Shown one piece after another: positions 24,934-33,879 of a stretch of 64,000 nt of DNA; positions within the stretch are counted from its first letter, which is position 1, and every line of letters begins with the position of its first letter. Position numbers and translations under genes: made by a program. The notes under the pieces were generated by a model that was not told the DNA's origin, made no database searches, and saw only the letters and a list, made by a program, of their open reading frames with translations. The stretch is from positions 664,501 to 728,500 of the forward strand of contig NZ_JAERTY010000001.1 in NCBI RefSeq assembly GCF_016746095.1. The letters run 5' to 3'. The stretch is from Sphingobacterium faecale (GTDB lineage Bacteria > Bacteroidota > Bacteroidia > Sphingobacteriales > Sphingobacteriaceae).

Positions 24934-25986
24934 ATGGCTGAAAATCACAAATTCATGAGTCGCTGTATAGCGTTGGCAGAGTTGGGGGCAGGGACGACCA
25001 GTCCAAACCCTATGGTAGGCGCTGTAATCGTATATGAAGGTAAGATCATAGGGGAAGGTTACACCTCGCCCTATGGAGGAGCACATGCTGAAGTGAATGC
25101 GGTCAATGCTGTTAGGCTGGCTTATGGAGAGGAGACAGCCTTGGATATGCTGAAGGGGAGTACGGTATACGTGTCGCTGGAGCCTTGTGCACATTACGGT
25201 AAGACACCTCCATGTGCGGATATGCTGATCCGTCTAGGGGTACAGAAGGTCGTTATAGGATGCGGTGATCCTTTTGCTAAGGTGAATGGATTGGGGATAC
25301 AGAAGCTACGTGATGCAGGTATAGCTGTAGAAGTAGGTGTAATGGAGGATGAGTGTCGTTTTGTGAACAGAAGATTCTTTACACGGATACAAGAGCATAG
25401 GCCTTATGTGATACTGAAATGGGCTGAAACCAGAGACAGATATTTTGCTCCAGAGGATGGTAGCCAACGTTGGATAAGTAATAAAGCGAGCAAACAATTG
25501 ACCCATAAATGGCGTTCGGAAGAAGATGCGATCTTGATCGGCACAGCTACGGCGTTGGTGGATGATCCGATGTTGGATAATAGGCTCTGGTCAGGCAGGT
25601 CACCCAAGCGTGTCCTGATCGACAAAAAGCTCGCCGTGCCTACCAGTAATCGCCTTTTTGGAAACCATGAGACGGATCTGATTATATTTAATGCAGAAAA
25701 GACAGCATGGAATGACTATTTGAAATATATAGCGATAGAAAATTTTGATCTATACCTGCCTCAAAATATATTATATCAGCTCTATCTGATGGATGTTCAA
25801 TCGCTCATTATTGAAGGAGGGGTAAAAACACTAGACTTGTTTATCAAAGCTGGATTGTGGGATGAAGCTCGGGTATTTGTGGGGGATGTTGACTGGGGAA
25901 GCGGTATACCTGCTCCGACATTGGGACAGCTGCCGCAAGAGGAAAAGCAAGTGGCTACGGATACTTTGAGAATATACTATCGTTAA
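24934..25986 (+). CDS. ribD: Riboflavin biosynthesis deaminase/reductase RibD
   Basis: This 350-residue bifunctional enzyme of riboflavin synthesis deaminates and then reduces the pyrimidine ring of the GTP cyclohydrolase II product. The N-terminal cytidine-deaminase-like domain (1-145) has the zinc ligands His51 and catalytic Glu53 (HAEVNA) with Cys85 and Cys94 (EPCAHYGKTPPC). The C-terminal reductase domain (about 150-350) has WAETRDRYFAP, an ILIGTATALVDDP segment and an IIEGG motif. The DUF2851 gene follows 50 bases later. Confidence 0.96.
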   Translation: MAENHKFMSRCIALAELGAGTTSPNPMVGAVIVYEGKIIGEGYTSPYGGAHAEVNAVNAVRLAYGEETALDMLKGSTVYVSLEPCAHYGKTPPCADMLIRLGVQKVVIGCGDPFAKVNGLGIQKLRDAGIAVEVGVMEDECRFVNRRFFTRIQEHRPYVILKWAETRDRYFAPEDGSQRWISNKASKQLTHKWRSEEDAILIGTATALVDDPMLDNRLWSGRSPKRVLIDKKLAVPTSNRLFGNHETDLIIFNAEKTAWNDYLKYIAIENFDLYLPQNILYQLYLMDVQSLIIEGGVKTLDLFIKAGLWDEARVFVGDVDWGSGIPAPTLGQLPQEEKQVATDTLRIYYR

Positions 25987-26036
25987 TATTTGGTTGTAAA
26001 TATTTGTTGTTCAGCTTATTGTTTCTATCTTTAAGG

Positions 26037-27326
26037 ATGGACTATCCAGAGGAGTTACTTCATTTTATCTGGCGCTATAGACTGTATGACCAAGTTAACT
26101 TAAAGACCAAGGAAGGGGAAGCGCTTAAGGTTATCGACGTGGGACTGTATAATCAGAATGCAGGTCCTGATTTTGAGTACGCGTTGATCGAACTGGATCA
26201 TGTGCGATGGAAGGGGCATGTCGAGATACATCTTAATGAGGTGGATTGGAAGCAGCACGGTCATCATTTGGATCCGGCTTATAATGCTACCATATTACAT
26301 GTGGTATGGAAGGGCGGGGCGGGAGATATAGAGCGGTCCGATGGAACTTTGATGCCCACACTGCTATTGAGCGATTATGTGAAGCCACAACTATTACAGC
26401 GTTACAATGATCTAAGCAAGCAACACCTTAAAATTCCTTGTGAAGGACGCATGGAGCAGGTCTTGACATTGTTAAAGCCCGGTTGGCTGACACGTCTAGC
26501 GATTGAAAGGCTGGAGGCGAAATGTAAACGGAACTCCGGGTGGCTAAATGCTACGAAGCAAGATTGGGAAAGAGTATTCCTGATCGGGGTAGCGCGAGCA
26601 TTTGGGACCAATGTAAATGCTATCGCTTTTGAAGAGTTATTGTATAGAATTGCACCTAATCTGCTGTATAAATATCTTGATGCACCCGAAAAAATAACGG
26701 CGTTGCTATTTGGCGTAGCAGGTTTTTTGGAAGAGGAATGTAATGATGATTATTTTGTAGAGCTGAAGACTATGTATTCGGTGCTGAAAAAGTTACATGG
26801 TCTTCAGAATATGTCCCCGACCTATTGGAAATTTATGCGGACACGGCCCTATAATTTTCCAACTTACCGGTTGGCGCAGTTGGCCGCACAGCTACCGGTA
26901 TTGGTATATGGATTGGAAAGGATGCGTACGACAGACTGTTTGCAACAGTTGCTTGGTAGAATGCGTAGCACGGAGCTCGATGCTTATTGGATCACTCATT
27001 ATCGATTTGGTAAAGCAACAAAAAAGCATAGTACACGTTGGAGTGATGCTTATCTTCATCTTGTGGCTATAAACTGCTTTATTCCCGTATTGTTTTCCTA
27101 TGGGAAATTCTTGGGGCAGGACCATTTGACAGAACGGGCACTGGCCTGGATGGAACAGTTACCTACCGAAAAAAATGCTGTAATAGCATATTATAAAACC
27201 CAGGGCATATCCTGTCAGAGTGCGGCAGACTCTCAAGCCTTATTGCACCTGAAGACCGCTTATTGCGATCGTAAAAAATGTTTGGACTGCGCTATAGGTG
27301 TGGTTATCCTAAGGCCCTCGAATTAA
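26037..27326 (+). CDS. DUF2851 family protein
   Basis: The protein has 429 residues, read from the ATG at 26037 (MDYPEELLHF), which is preceded by AAGG; the frame extends upstream only with non-family residues. The N-terminus YNQNAGPDFEYALIELDHVR with a following GHVEIHLNEVDWKQHGHHLD segment is the signature of DUF2851, a Bacteroidota family with an endonuclease-like acidic/His core. The middle is helical and the C-terminus has four cysteines (DRKKCLDCAIG). Its function is unknown. It follows ribD on the same strand and is convergent with the ankyrin gene (overlap of 4 bases). Confidence 0.85.
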   Translation: MDYPEELLHFIWRYRLYDQVNLKTKEGEALKVIDVGLYNQNAGPDFEYALIELDHVRWKGHVEIHLNEVDWKQHGHHLDPAYNATILHVVWKGGAGDIERSDGTLMPTLLLSDYVKPQLLQRYNDLSKQHLKIPCEGRMEQVLTLLKPGWLTRLAIERLEAKCKRNSGWLNATKQDWERVFLIGVARAFGTNVNAIAFEELLYRIAPNLLYKYLDAPEKITALLFGVAGFLEEECNDDYFVELKTMYSVLKKLHGLQNMSPTYWKFMRTRPYNFPTYRLAQLAAQLPVLVYGLERMRTTDCLQQLLGRMRSTELDAYWITHYRFGKATKKHSTRWSDAYLHLVAINCFIPVLFSYGKFLGQDHLTERALAWMEQLPTEKNAVIAYYKTQGISCQSAADSQALLHLKTAYCDRKKCLDCAIGVVILRPSN

Positions 27327-27973
27327 ATCTTTAGAATATCTGCAAGCTCTGTAAAGCCTTTGTCTACAGCAAGATCAGAAGCTGATTGTCCGGTGTTGGT
27401 AAGCTGTGTTATATCTGCTCCTTGTTCGAGAAGATTGATAATCAGATCGATATTACCATGCTGTGCCGCTAAATGTAGGGGCGCGATACCTCCATATTGA
27501 AGAACATTCACTTCTGCACCACTTTCGATCAGCATCTTGGTAATGCCGACGTGATTGGCAGCAAGGGACGCATGCAATGGGTAGGTATTGTAACCATTTT
27601 GGGAGGCGATGTTGGGATTGGCATGATGTAAGAGCAGAAGACGTACGACATCTTCTTTTCCAAAATGAGCAGCTATCCCTAAAGGGGTGAAACCATGGTC
27701 AGAGCGTTCATTTACCACTTCTTTCTTATGCTCGATCATCATTTGGATGTGCTGCAAGAGGCCTGTAGCACAGGCTTCGTGTATAGTGATTGTAGTGATA
27801 AATTTTAAAATAACTTGTGTAACCTGTGGCTTGTGGTAATAGCAGGACAATAGAAGCGGTGAAATATCATGACTGGTCTTTTGATGGACAAGACTGCTGT
27901 CCTGGCTTAGTAATAATTCAAGGTCTTGATGATTACCTGTTTCGATATATTCTTCTATTATGGTCGAACTCAT
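27323..27973 (-). CDS. Ankyrin-repeat protein
   Basis: This 216-residue soluble protein has at least four ankyrin units. Clear examples are DHGFTPLGIAAHFGKEDVVR (about 104-123), YPLHASLAANHVGITKMLIE, GIAPLHLAAQHGNIDLIINL and a final TGQSASDLAVDKGFTELADI. Such proteins act as protein-binding scaffolds. No signal peptide or catalytic domain is seen. Its stop overlaps the end of the convergent DUF2851 gene. Confidence 0.9.
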   Translation of the reverse strand: MSSTIIEEYIETGNHQDLELLLSQDSSLVHQKTSHDISPLLLSCYYHKPQVTQVILKFITTITIHEACATGLLQHIQMMIEHKKEVVNERSDHGFTPLGIAAHFGKEDVVRLLLLHHANPNIASQNGYNTYPLHASLAANHVGITKMLIESGAEVNVLQYGGIAPLHLAAQHGNIDLIINLLEQGADITQLTNTGQSASDLAVDKGFTELADILKI

Positions 27974-28185
27974 AGTATAATAACACTTTTTACTATTTCG
28001 AAATAAATAAAAAAAAAGGGTATTTGGATAAAATGTTGGTAATATCTGAAATGTTAATTAATTCATGCAGACTATATTTTCGAAAATTAGGAAATCTGAT
28101 AGCAAAGGAAGTGGGTGTCAGAGTGTCGTTGTAGCTAAACGGCTACAAATATAGGGAAACCCCTAATAAAATATGGATCAATACG

Positions 28186-28215
28186 TTGTAAATATCCTTA
28201 CTCTTAGTACATTTG
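28186..28215 (+). promoter_or_regulatory. Consensus Bacteroidota promoter of the candidate small RNA
   Basis: TTG at 28186-28188 and TACATTTG at 28208-28215 are separated by exactly 19 bases, a full match to the TTG-N19-TAnnTTTG consensus. Transcription should start around 28219-28222. Confidence 0.75.
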
Positions 28216-28219
28216 TATT

Positions 28220-28288
28220 GCCCTCCCCAAGGGCATGTTTTTCATAGGTAGATGTAGGGTCGAATATTTCTTATTCGACCCTTTTTTT
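28220..28288 (+). ncRNA. Candidate ~70-nt small RNA with two hairpins
   Basis: Right after a consensus promoter comes a small hairpin (GCCCT/AGGGC, 28220-28234), a single-stranded linker of about 22 bases, and a perfect 10-bp terminator hairpin (28257-28266 with 28272-28281) followed by seven T. There is no ORF of note inside. The next gene, ubiX, starts 280 bases further on, so the unit looks like an independent sRNA rather than a leader. I do not recognise a known RNA family. Confidence 0.65.
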
Positions 28289-28568
28289 ATGATCTTTTTT
28301 TAACCATTGGTATTGAAGGGCTCACCCTCTATTTTTTGGCGCGGTTCCTTGCTGTTGGAGATTCGATGGTGTCATGAAAATTTGATTTTAACTGCTTTTA
28401 TGCTATTGGACTGACGTTAAATCACCGTGCATGCTGAAATTTTGACTAGCTTTGTCGCAAGCTATATCTAACAAAATATCGATTGTATAGATAAGAAAGA
28501 GATATGGTTTTTTTAAAATCCTTGCGTATCGCGGGGATGAGGGAAATGACAGATTAATGTAATTAGTT

Positions 28569-29132
28569 ATGAAACGTAAAGTAGTGGTCGCTGTGACGGG
28601 AGCTTCAGGCTCTTTGTATGCTAAGGTGTTATTGGATAAGTTGGGGAGAATGGGAGATCAGGTGTCTCATGTGGGAGTTGTGATGTCTGACAATGCCAAG
28701 GATGTATGGCGCTTTGAATTGCAGAATGAAGGATACAATGACTATAAGAATTTCGTGTTTTATTCGAAGAATGATTTTATGTCACCATTTGCATCAGGGT
28801 CGGCCAATTATGATACAATGGTGGTATGCCCTTGTTCAATGGGTACCTTGGCGCGGATTGCTAATGGTACTTCTTCAGATCTGACGACCAGGGCTGCGGA
28901 TGTAATTCTGAAAGAAAGAAGAAAGCTTATACTGGTAACGAGAGAAACTCCTTTGAGCCTTATCCATATCAATAATATGGCCAGTGTAACACAGGCAGGG
29001 GGTATTATATGTCCGGCGAGTCCGTCCTTTTACAGTCTTCCCCAGACTATGGAAGAGTTAGCTGCTACGGTGGTAGATAGGATATTCTCCCTAGCGGATC
29101 TTAAAATAGATTCCTATAGGTGGGGAGAGTAA
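28569..29132 (+). CDS. ubiX: UbiX-type flavin prenyltransferase
   Basis: The protein has 187 residues. UbiX attaches a dimethylallyl unit to FMN to make the prenylated flavin cofactor of UbiD-type decarboxylases. The N-terminal VVVAVTGASGSLYAKVLLDK is the FMN-binding loop. MVVCPCSMGTLARIANGTSS (about 85-104) and RRKLILVTRETPLSLIHINN (about 117-136) are the conserved prenyl-phosphate-binding motifs. Length fits the family. No UbiD gene is visible in the window. It is followed by its own spacer and the pseudo-dihydroorotase operon. Confidence 0.94.
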   Translation: MKRKVVVAVTGASGSLYAKVLLDKLGRMGDQVSHVGVVMSDNAKDVWRFELQNEGYNDYKNFVFYSKNDFMSPFASGSANYDTMVVCPCSMGTLARIANGTSSDLTTRAADVILKERRKLILVTRETPLSLIHINNMASVTQAGGIICPASPSFYSLPQTMEELAATVVDRIFSLADLKIDSYRWGE

Positions 29133-29163
29133 AAAAACACTGTTATGTTTATAGGGGATTTTG

Positions 29164-29171
29164 TACATTTG
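29164..29171 (+). promoter_or_regulatory. -7 element upstream of the dihydroorotase-like operon
   Basis: TACATTTG matches TAnnTTTG and would give a leader of about 140 bases before the ATG at 29316. The -33 region is weak (TGTTATG). Confidence 0.4.
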
Positions 29172-29315
29172 TCCTTTAATGAAGCGACATATAGTATCAT
29201 TCTACTTTATGATTTTATGTAGGGGCAAGGCTTGTCTTTCTGCTCTTTTCTTTGGTTTTCGTCGTTTCACTCTCTATAAGATTTTTACAACAAATTAAAT
29301 ATTAGCAAAATATCC

Positions 29316-30584
29316 ATGAATACAGTCTTAATTTCTTCTGCTAGGTTAGTCTTACCCAATCATCCACTGAACGGGGAGGAAATCGATATCTTAATCAAAG
29401 ATGGAAAAATTATAGATATAGGGAAAAAGCTGAAACCAGGAGGTTCGGACGCGAAGGTTATCGGAGCTAAGGGGTGTGTTGTAAGCCCTGGTTTTTTTGA
29501 TTTGAATGCGAATATCGGTGAGCCGGGATATGAGACGAAAGAGGATATATTGACGGGTACTGCGGCGGCGGCGGCAGGTGGTTTTACAGCAATGGCTGTA
29601 CACCCCAATACAAACCCGGCAGTGCATAGTAGAGCTGAAGTATCTCTATTAGTGAATGGTGCAAAGGGCAACTTAGTAGATGTTTATCCTGTAGGAGCGA
29701 TATCAAAAAAGCGCGAAGGAAAGGAACTGGCTGAGTTGTACGATATGAAATTAAATGGAGCCGTCGCTTTTTCGGACGGTAATCATAGTGTGCAAGAGGC
29801 CGGACTGATGGCGCGGGCGCTTCTGTATGCCAAAGGATTTGATGGTTTGATCATCTCATTCGCCCAAGATACATCGATGTCGGGTGATAATCAGATGAAT
29901 GAAGGTGTGATGAGTACCTTCTTAGGAATGAAGGGAAGCCCCAATCTGGCGGAGGCAATGATGGTATCGCGGGATCTTTTTCTCGCGGAATACAACGAGG
30001 CTCCGATCCACTTTACAACGATATCGACAGCGGAGTCTGTTGATCTAATCAAGAAGGCTAAAGCGAAGGGAATCAAAGTAACCTGCGATGTGGCCGCTCA
30101 TCAATTGGTGTTTACCGATGAGCATGTGGTGACATTTGATTCTAACTATAAAGTATGTCCGCCCTTACGTACCAATAAAGATGTAAAAGCTTTATTAAAA
30201 GGCCTTAAGGAAGGAGTAATTGATGCTGTAGTTTCACAACATACACCACATGAGATAGAGTTTAAAAATGTGGAGTTCCATATCGCCAAAAGCGGTATCA
30301 CAGGATTACAGACTGCCTTGCCATTGGCTGTACGTGCTGGTATGACCGCAGAAGCTATCGTAGAGAAGATGGCACTAGGACCGAGAGCGGTATTAGGAAT
30401 GGAAGTCCCTAAATTTGAAAAAGGAGAAACAGCTAATCTGGTCGTTTTTGACATGAATGCTACTTGGGCTTTTGATGCTGGGAGTAATCGTTCAAAAGGT
30501 GCCAACAATCCATTAATGGGACAGGATCTACAAGGGAAAGTAAATCTGGTGATAAATAATAATAAGTTGATTGTTAATTCGTAA
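29316..30584 (+). CDS. Dihydroorotase-like protein lacking catalytic residues
   Basis: The 422-residue protein has the overall type I dihydroorotase/allantoinase fold: an N-terminal small beta domain, the GFFDLNANIGEPGYETKEDI segment and TAAAAAGGFTAMAVHPNTNP. Key residues are replaced. The usual metal-binding H-x-H before the REPG/GEPG motif is N-A-N. The second His of the Hx..HxSTA motif is Thr (IHFTTISTAES). The catalytic Asp of DHAPH is changed (SQHTPHE). It is therefore probably a non-catalytic paralogue, as known partners of aspartate transcarbamoylase in other bacteria. It leads a tight operon (4-base gap to the next gene). Confidence 0.85.
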   Translation: MNTVLISSARLVLPNHPLNGEEIDILIKDGKIIDIGKKLKPGGSDAKVIGAKGCVVSPGFFDLNANIGEPGYETKEDILTGTAAAAAGGFTAMAVHPNTNPAVHSRAEVSLLVNGAKGNLVDVYPVGAISKKREGKELAELYDMKLNGAVAFSDGNHSVQEAGLMARALLYAKGFDGLIISFAQDTSMSGDNQMNEGVMSTFLGMKGSPNLAEAMMVSRDLFLAEYNEAPIHFTTISTAESVDLIKKAKAKGIKVTCDVAAHQLVFTDEHVVTFDSNYKVCPPLRTNKDVKALLKGLKEGVIDAVVSQHTPHEIEFKNVEFHIAKSGITGLQTALPLAVRAGMTAEAIVEKMALGPRAVLGMEVPKFEKGETANLVVFDMNATWAFDAGSNRSKGANNPLMGQDLQGKVNLVINNNKLIVNS

Positions 30585-30588
30585 TAAT

Positions 30589-31257
30589 ATGGATATTAAA
30601 GTTAAAAATGCAGTAGATGCTGCAGTAAATACATACGCGCGTATAGAAGGGCTAGAAAGTAATAATTTTGCAACTGCATTATCTGCTGTATATGATATGG
30701 AGTTGCCTTTTATGGATAAGGTAGCGCAGTTGGATCAGGTGTTTGATGATCATCAGCGCTTTGAAGAATTGCGTGAGGTAAGTTTTGATCTATTGATGAT
30801 CAATTTCTTTGCAGAAGATGTGCAGAAACTAGAAGAAGATTATTTAGATTCTGAAGAGTGGGAGCAGATTGAAGAAGATACAATCGATAGGGGAACAGAA
30901 CTGTTGAATGTGTTTTTGTACCTGAAGGAATGTGCTGATGATGAGATCAAGCCTTCTTTGGAAGATTATTTGAAAGAATTCCTCTTGGTGGAAGAGGATG
31001 AATTCCAGGACGAATATAACATCTATGAGAAAGTAATCGCTAATCAGATTTTGGTAGAAAGTGATTATTCAGAAATAGCGAAGGTCGCTACATCAGTAAC
31101 TGAGCAAGAGGAGCTTTTCGAACTGTTCTATCCCTTAGTTTCATTCTTCTTTGAGCCTAATCCTTCCCCTACGCAATTAGAAGAATTTGAAAGAAGTGCT
31201 ACCAATAAGGCTTATGAAACTTCTATATATCAGGTGATTATTAATTTTAATAAGTAA
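30589..31257 (+). CDS. Acidic conserved protein of unknown function
   Basis: This 222-residue, strongly acidic, all-helical protein has no signal peptide or membrane helix. The ATG at 30589 (MDIKVKNAV) lies 4 bases after the dihydroorotase-like gene, so translational coupling is likely. Sequence such as FEELREVSFDLLMINFFAED and repeated EE/DD patches look like a protein-interaction or chaperone-like module, but I do not recognise a family. The next gene starts 11 bases on. Confidence 0.75.
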   Translation: MDIKVKNAVDAAVNTYARIEGLESNNFATALSAVYDMELPFMDKVAQLDQVFDDHQRFEELREVSFDLLMINFFAEDVQKLEEDYLDSEEWEQIEEDTIDRGTELLNVFLYLKECADDEIKPSLEDYLKEFLLVEEDEFQDEYNIYEKVIANQILVESDYSEIAKVATSVTEQEELFELFYPLVSFFFEPNPSPTQLEEFERSATNKAYETSIYQVIINFNK

Positions 31258-31268
31258 GGCCGGAATAT

Positions 31269-31838
31269 ATGGTTAATCAACTGACAAAAGCAGAAAAAAA
31301 AGATGCGCTGCTATATGGTGCTATAGCGGGTATATTGTCGATCGTCTTTTCGGTTATAGCGATATATCACAGCGGTATGGCGGATAGTTATTCGTCTTTA
31401 TATATAGTAAGTACCGCATTGAAGGTGGTGGGGACGGTCTTGATCCCTATTGGGCTGGTGTATCTCTTAAAAAAGAGAAATGGTGAAGACTGGACCTTTA
31501 GCAGGGCGCTGAAAAGTATTTATATCTTTCTTGCTGCTAGTATTGTGGTCAGCGCGATCGGTATTACGGTTTATCAAAAGGTGATCATAGATAAAACAAT
31601 ACTTGAGGAAAGTTATCAGAACCTGATGAATCTCAAGATTGTAGAGATGGAAAGTCGAGGAGCTACGGATGATGAGATCGATCAACAGATGGAGATTATA
31701 GAGCAGGATCGGACTTTCGCATTTTCAGAGTTGTCTTTTCGAAATACGGTGCCTCCGGTTTTTATCAGCCTTTTGGTTAATTTTGTTTTTGCAATGACTC
31801 TGGCTTTGTTGTTTCGTACGAAAGTAGTCAAGAAGTAA
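31269..31838 (+). CDS. DUF4199 family membrane protein
   Basis: This 189-residue inner-membrane protein has four hydrophobic helices (about 13-33, 43-65, 80-100 and 160-182). A charged loop between helices three and four includes ESRGATDDEIDQQ. Topology and the terminal LLFRTKVVKK match the Bacteroidota DUF4199 family. Its function is unknown. It often precedes a GtrB/DPM1-like glycosyltransferase, as it does here (19-base gap). Confidence 0.85.
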   Translation: MVNQLTKAEKKDALLYGAIAGILSIVFSVIAIYHSGMADSYSSLYIVSTALKVVGTVLIPIGLVYLLKKRNGEDWTFSRALKSIYIFLAASIVVSAIGITVYQKVIIDKTILEESYQNLMNLKIVEMESRGATDDEIDQQMEIIEQDRTFAFSELSFRNTVPPVFISLLVNFVFAMTLALLFRTKVVKK

Positions 31839-31857
31839 TTGATTCTTTAAATAGTAT

Positions 31858-32808
31858 ATGGATATTTCAGTTGTAGTACCACTGTATAATGAAGCCGAGT
31901 CACTACCGGAATTGACCGATTGGATTCGACGTGTAATGGTCGCCCATAATTTTAGTTACGAAATCATTTTGGTTGATGACGGTAGTAAGGATACTTCTTG
32001 GGCCGTCATCCTGGAGCTGAAGCAACAGCACGAGCAGATTTCGGGAATCAAGTTTAGGCGTAATTATGGTAAATCAGCGGCCTTGAATGTCGGGTTTGCA
32101 GCTGCTCAGGGGGATGTCGTTATTACAATGGATGCCGACCTGCAGGATAGTCCTGATGAGATTCCGGAGTTGTATGACCGCATTATGAACCAAGACGCAG
32201 ATTTGGTTTCAGGATGGAAGCAGAAGCGCTATGATCCTATAACAAAGACGATACCTACAAAGTTGTTTAACGCAGTGACACGTGGTATGTCGGGCATACA
32301 TAATCTCCATGACTTCAACTGTGGCCTTAAGGCTTATAAAAAAGACGTGGTTAAAAGTATAGAAGTCTATGGTGAAATGCACCGTTACATTCCAGTTATT
32401 GCCAAATGGGCTGGTTTTTCGAATATACAGGAGCAGGTCGTACAGCACTACCCCCGCAAGTATGGTACAACCAAATTTGGACCAGGTAGATTTGTTAAAG
32501 GGTTTTTAGACCTCTTGTCTATTTTCTTTGTTGGCAAGTTCGGCAAGCGACCGATGCACTTTTTTGGCCCTATAGGGGTGATCAGCTTTTTGATCGGTTT
32601 TTTTATCACGATTTACCTGATTTCGGATAAATTGATGAGTATAGCTAATGGTACAGTATACCGAAATGTGACTGATCAACCTTTGTTCTATTTATCCTTG
32701 TTGGCCATCATGATTGGTACACAGTTGTTTTTGACAGGTTTTATCGCCGAATTGTTGTCCAGGAGTAGTTCAGAACGCAATAAGTATCATATTGAACGCG
32801 TGGTGTAG
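31858..32808 (+). CDS. Family 2 glycosyltransferase, GtrB/DPM1-like
   Basis: The protein has 316 residues. A cytoplasmic GT-A domain (1-230) has DISVVVPLYNEAESLPELTD, ILVDDGSKDTSW, the metal-binding MDADLQDSPDEIPEL and NCGLKAYKKDV. Two C-terminal membrane helices follow (about 233-255 and 278-300). This layout is that of polyprenyl-phosphate sugar transferases, which load sugars from UDP- or GDP-donors onto undecaprenyl phosphate. The actual sugar is not visible from the sequence. It ends 2 bases before the next glycosyltransferase gene. Confidence 0.9.
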   Translation: MDISVVVPLYNEAESLPELTDWIRRVMVAHNFSYEIILVDDGSKDTSWAVILELKQQHEQISGIKFRRNYGKSAALNVGFAAAQGDVVITMDADLQDSPDEIPELYDRIMNQDADLVSGWKQKRYDPITKTIPTKLFNAVTRGMSGIHNLHDFNCGLKAYKKDVVKSIEVYGEMHRYIPVIAKWAGFSNIQEQVVQHYPRKYGTTKFGPGRFVKGFLDLLSIFFVGKFGKRPMHFFGPIGVISFLIGFFITIYLISDKLMSIANGTVYRNVTDQPLFYLSLLAIMIGTQLFLTGFIAELLSRSSSERNKYHIERVV

Positions 32809-32810
32809 TT

Positions 32811-33818
32811 ATGTTTTTCTCACTAATTATTCCGCTGTACAACAGACCTGAAGAGATAGAGGAACTACTGTCTACCTTGACAAAACAAACGTTTAAGGAC
32901 TTTGAAGTTGTAATTGTTGAGGATGGATCGACTAGACCGGCTAAAGATGTGATAGCGCGCTTCGAGGGTGTGTTGGATGTTCATTATTTTGAGAAGAAGA
33001 ACGAAGGGCAAGGCTTTGCACGTAATTATGGATTTGAGCGTGCGCGAGGAACTTACTTTATCGTGTTTGACTCGGATATTCTGGTACCAAGCGAATACTT
33101 ATCTGTGATAAAAGAGGCGTTGGATAGGGAGAGATGGGATGCCTTTGGAGGGCCTGATGCAGCACACGAATCTTTTACTCCGATACAAAAGGCAATAAGC
33201 TATTCGATGACAAGCCCTTTTACGACAGGGGGGATACGCGGTAATAAAAAGCATGTAGGTCAGTTTCACCCCAGGAGCTTCAATATGGGGATATCGCGAG
33301 AGGTATGGAAAAAAACAGGAGGATATAAATTGTCCCGCCGGTCGGAGGATATTGAATTTAGTATCCGGATGATTAATAGCGGATTTAAGGTTGGCCTTGT
33401 TCCAGAGGCTTTTGTATACCATAAGCGACGGACTAGCCTGCCTCAGTTTTTTAAACAGATTTATAACTTTGGAAAAGGACGTATCGATATCGCGCAGATT
33501 TATCCGAGGGAGCTGAAGCCTGTGCATGCACTACCAGCGTTGTTCACGATAGGGATAATTGGATTATTGGTGCTTAATGTTGTAGATATACTGCTATTTG
33601 GTGATGCAGTTGTCCTCCACTATATGGTGTGGGGTGGAAATATTTTTTTGCTTTCTTTCATAACATTGCTGTTATTGCACAGCAGTTTGAAAACGAAGAG
33701 CCTGAAGGTAGGTTTGTGGTCTGTTGTGACCGCTTTTACGCAGTTGATGGCATATGGCTTTGGATTCATAGGAAATTATATAGATCGGGTACTATTGCGT
33801 AAGGATACTTCCTGTTGA
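32811..33818 (+). CDS. Family 2 glycosyltransferase
   Basis: The protein has 335 residues. The GT-A domain has FSLIIPLYNRPEEIEELLST, VVIVEDGSTRPAKDV, NYGFERARGTYFIVFDSDIL and a later acceptor-site SEDIEFSIRM. Two to three hydrophobic helices at the C-terminus (about 240-262, 272-290, 300-325) anchor it in the inner membrane. It is distinct from the GtrB-like neighbour: the DSD metal motif is followed by a longer acceptor domain. It probably transfers a sugar to a lipid-linked or envelope acceptor. Confidence 0.88.
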   Translation: MFFSLIIPLYNRPEEIEELLSTLTKQTFKDFEVVIVEDGSTRPAKDVIARFEGVLDVHYFEKKNEGQGFARNYGFERARGTYFIVFDSDILVPSEYLSVIKEALDRERWDAFGGPDAAHESFTPIQKAISYSMTSPFTTGGIRGNKKHVGQFHPRSFNMGISREVWKKTGGYKLSRRSEDIEFSIRMINSGFKVGLVPEAFVYHKRRTSLPQFFKQIYNFGKGRIDIAQIYPRELKPVHALPALFTIGIIGLLVLNVVDILLFGDAVVLHYMVWGGNIFLLSFITLLLLHSSLKTKSLKVGLWSVVTAFTQLMAYGFGFIGNYIDRVLLRKDTSC

Positions 33819-33879
33819 GATCGGTATTTGAATAGAAAAAGGATTAGTAAATAAAGAATTTATAGTTTAAATTGAAATA

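Larger units (their letters stand above)
27974..28568. other. Long intergenic region with a candidate small RNA
   Basis: This 595-base region lies between the ankyrin gene and ubiX. It contains a 7-bp inverted repeat (TTGTAGC/GCTACAA, 28129-28148), a full promoter, a short transcript unit ending in a terminator (28220-28288, described separately), and about 280 bases of AT-rich leader before ubiX. I see no protein gene. Confidence 0.6.
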
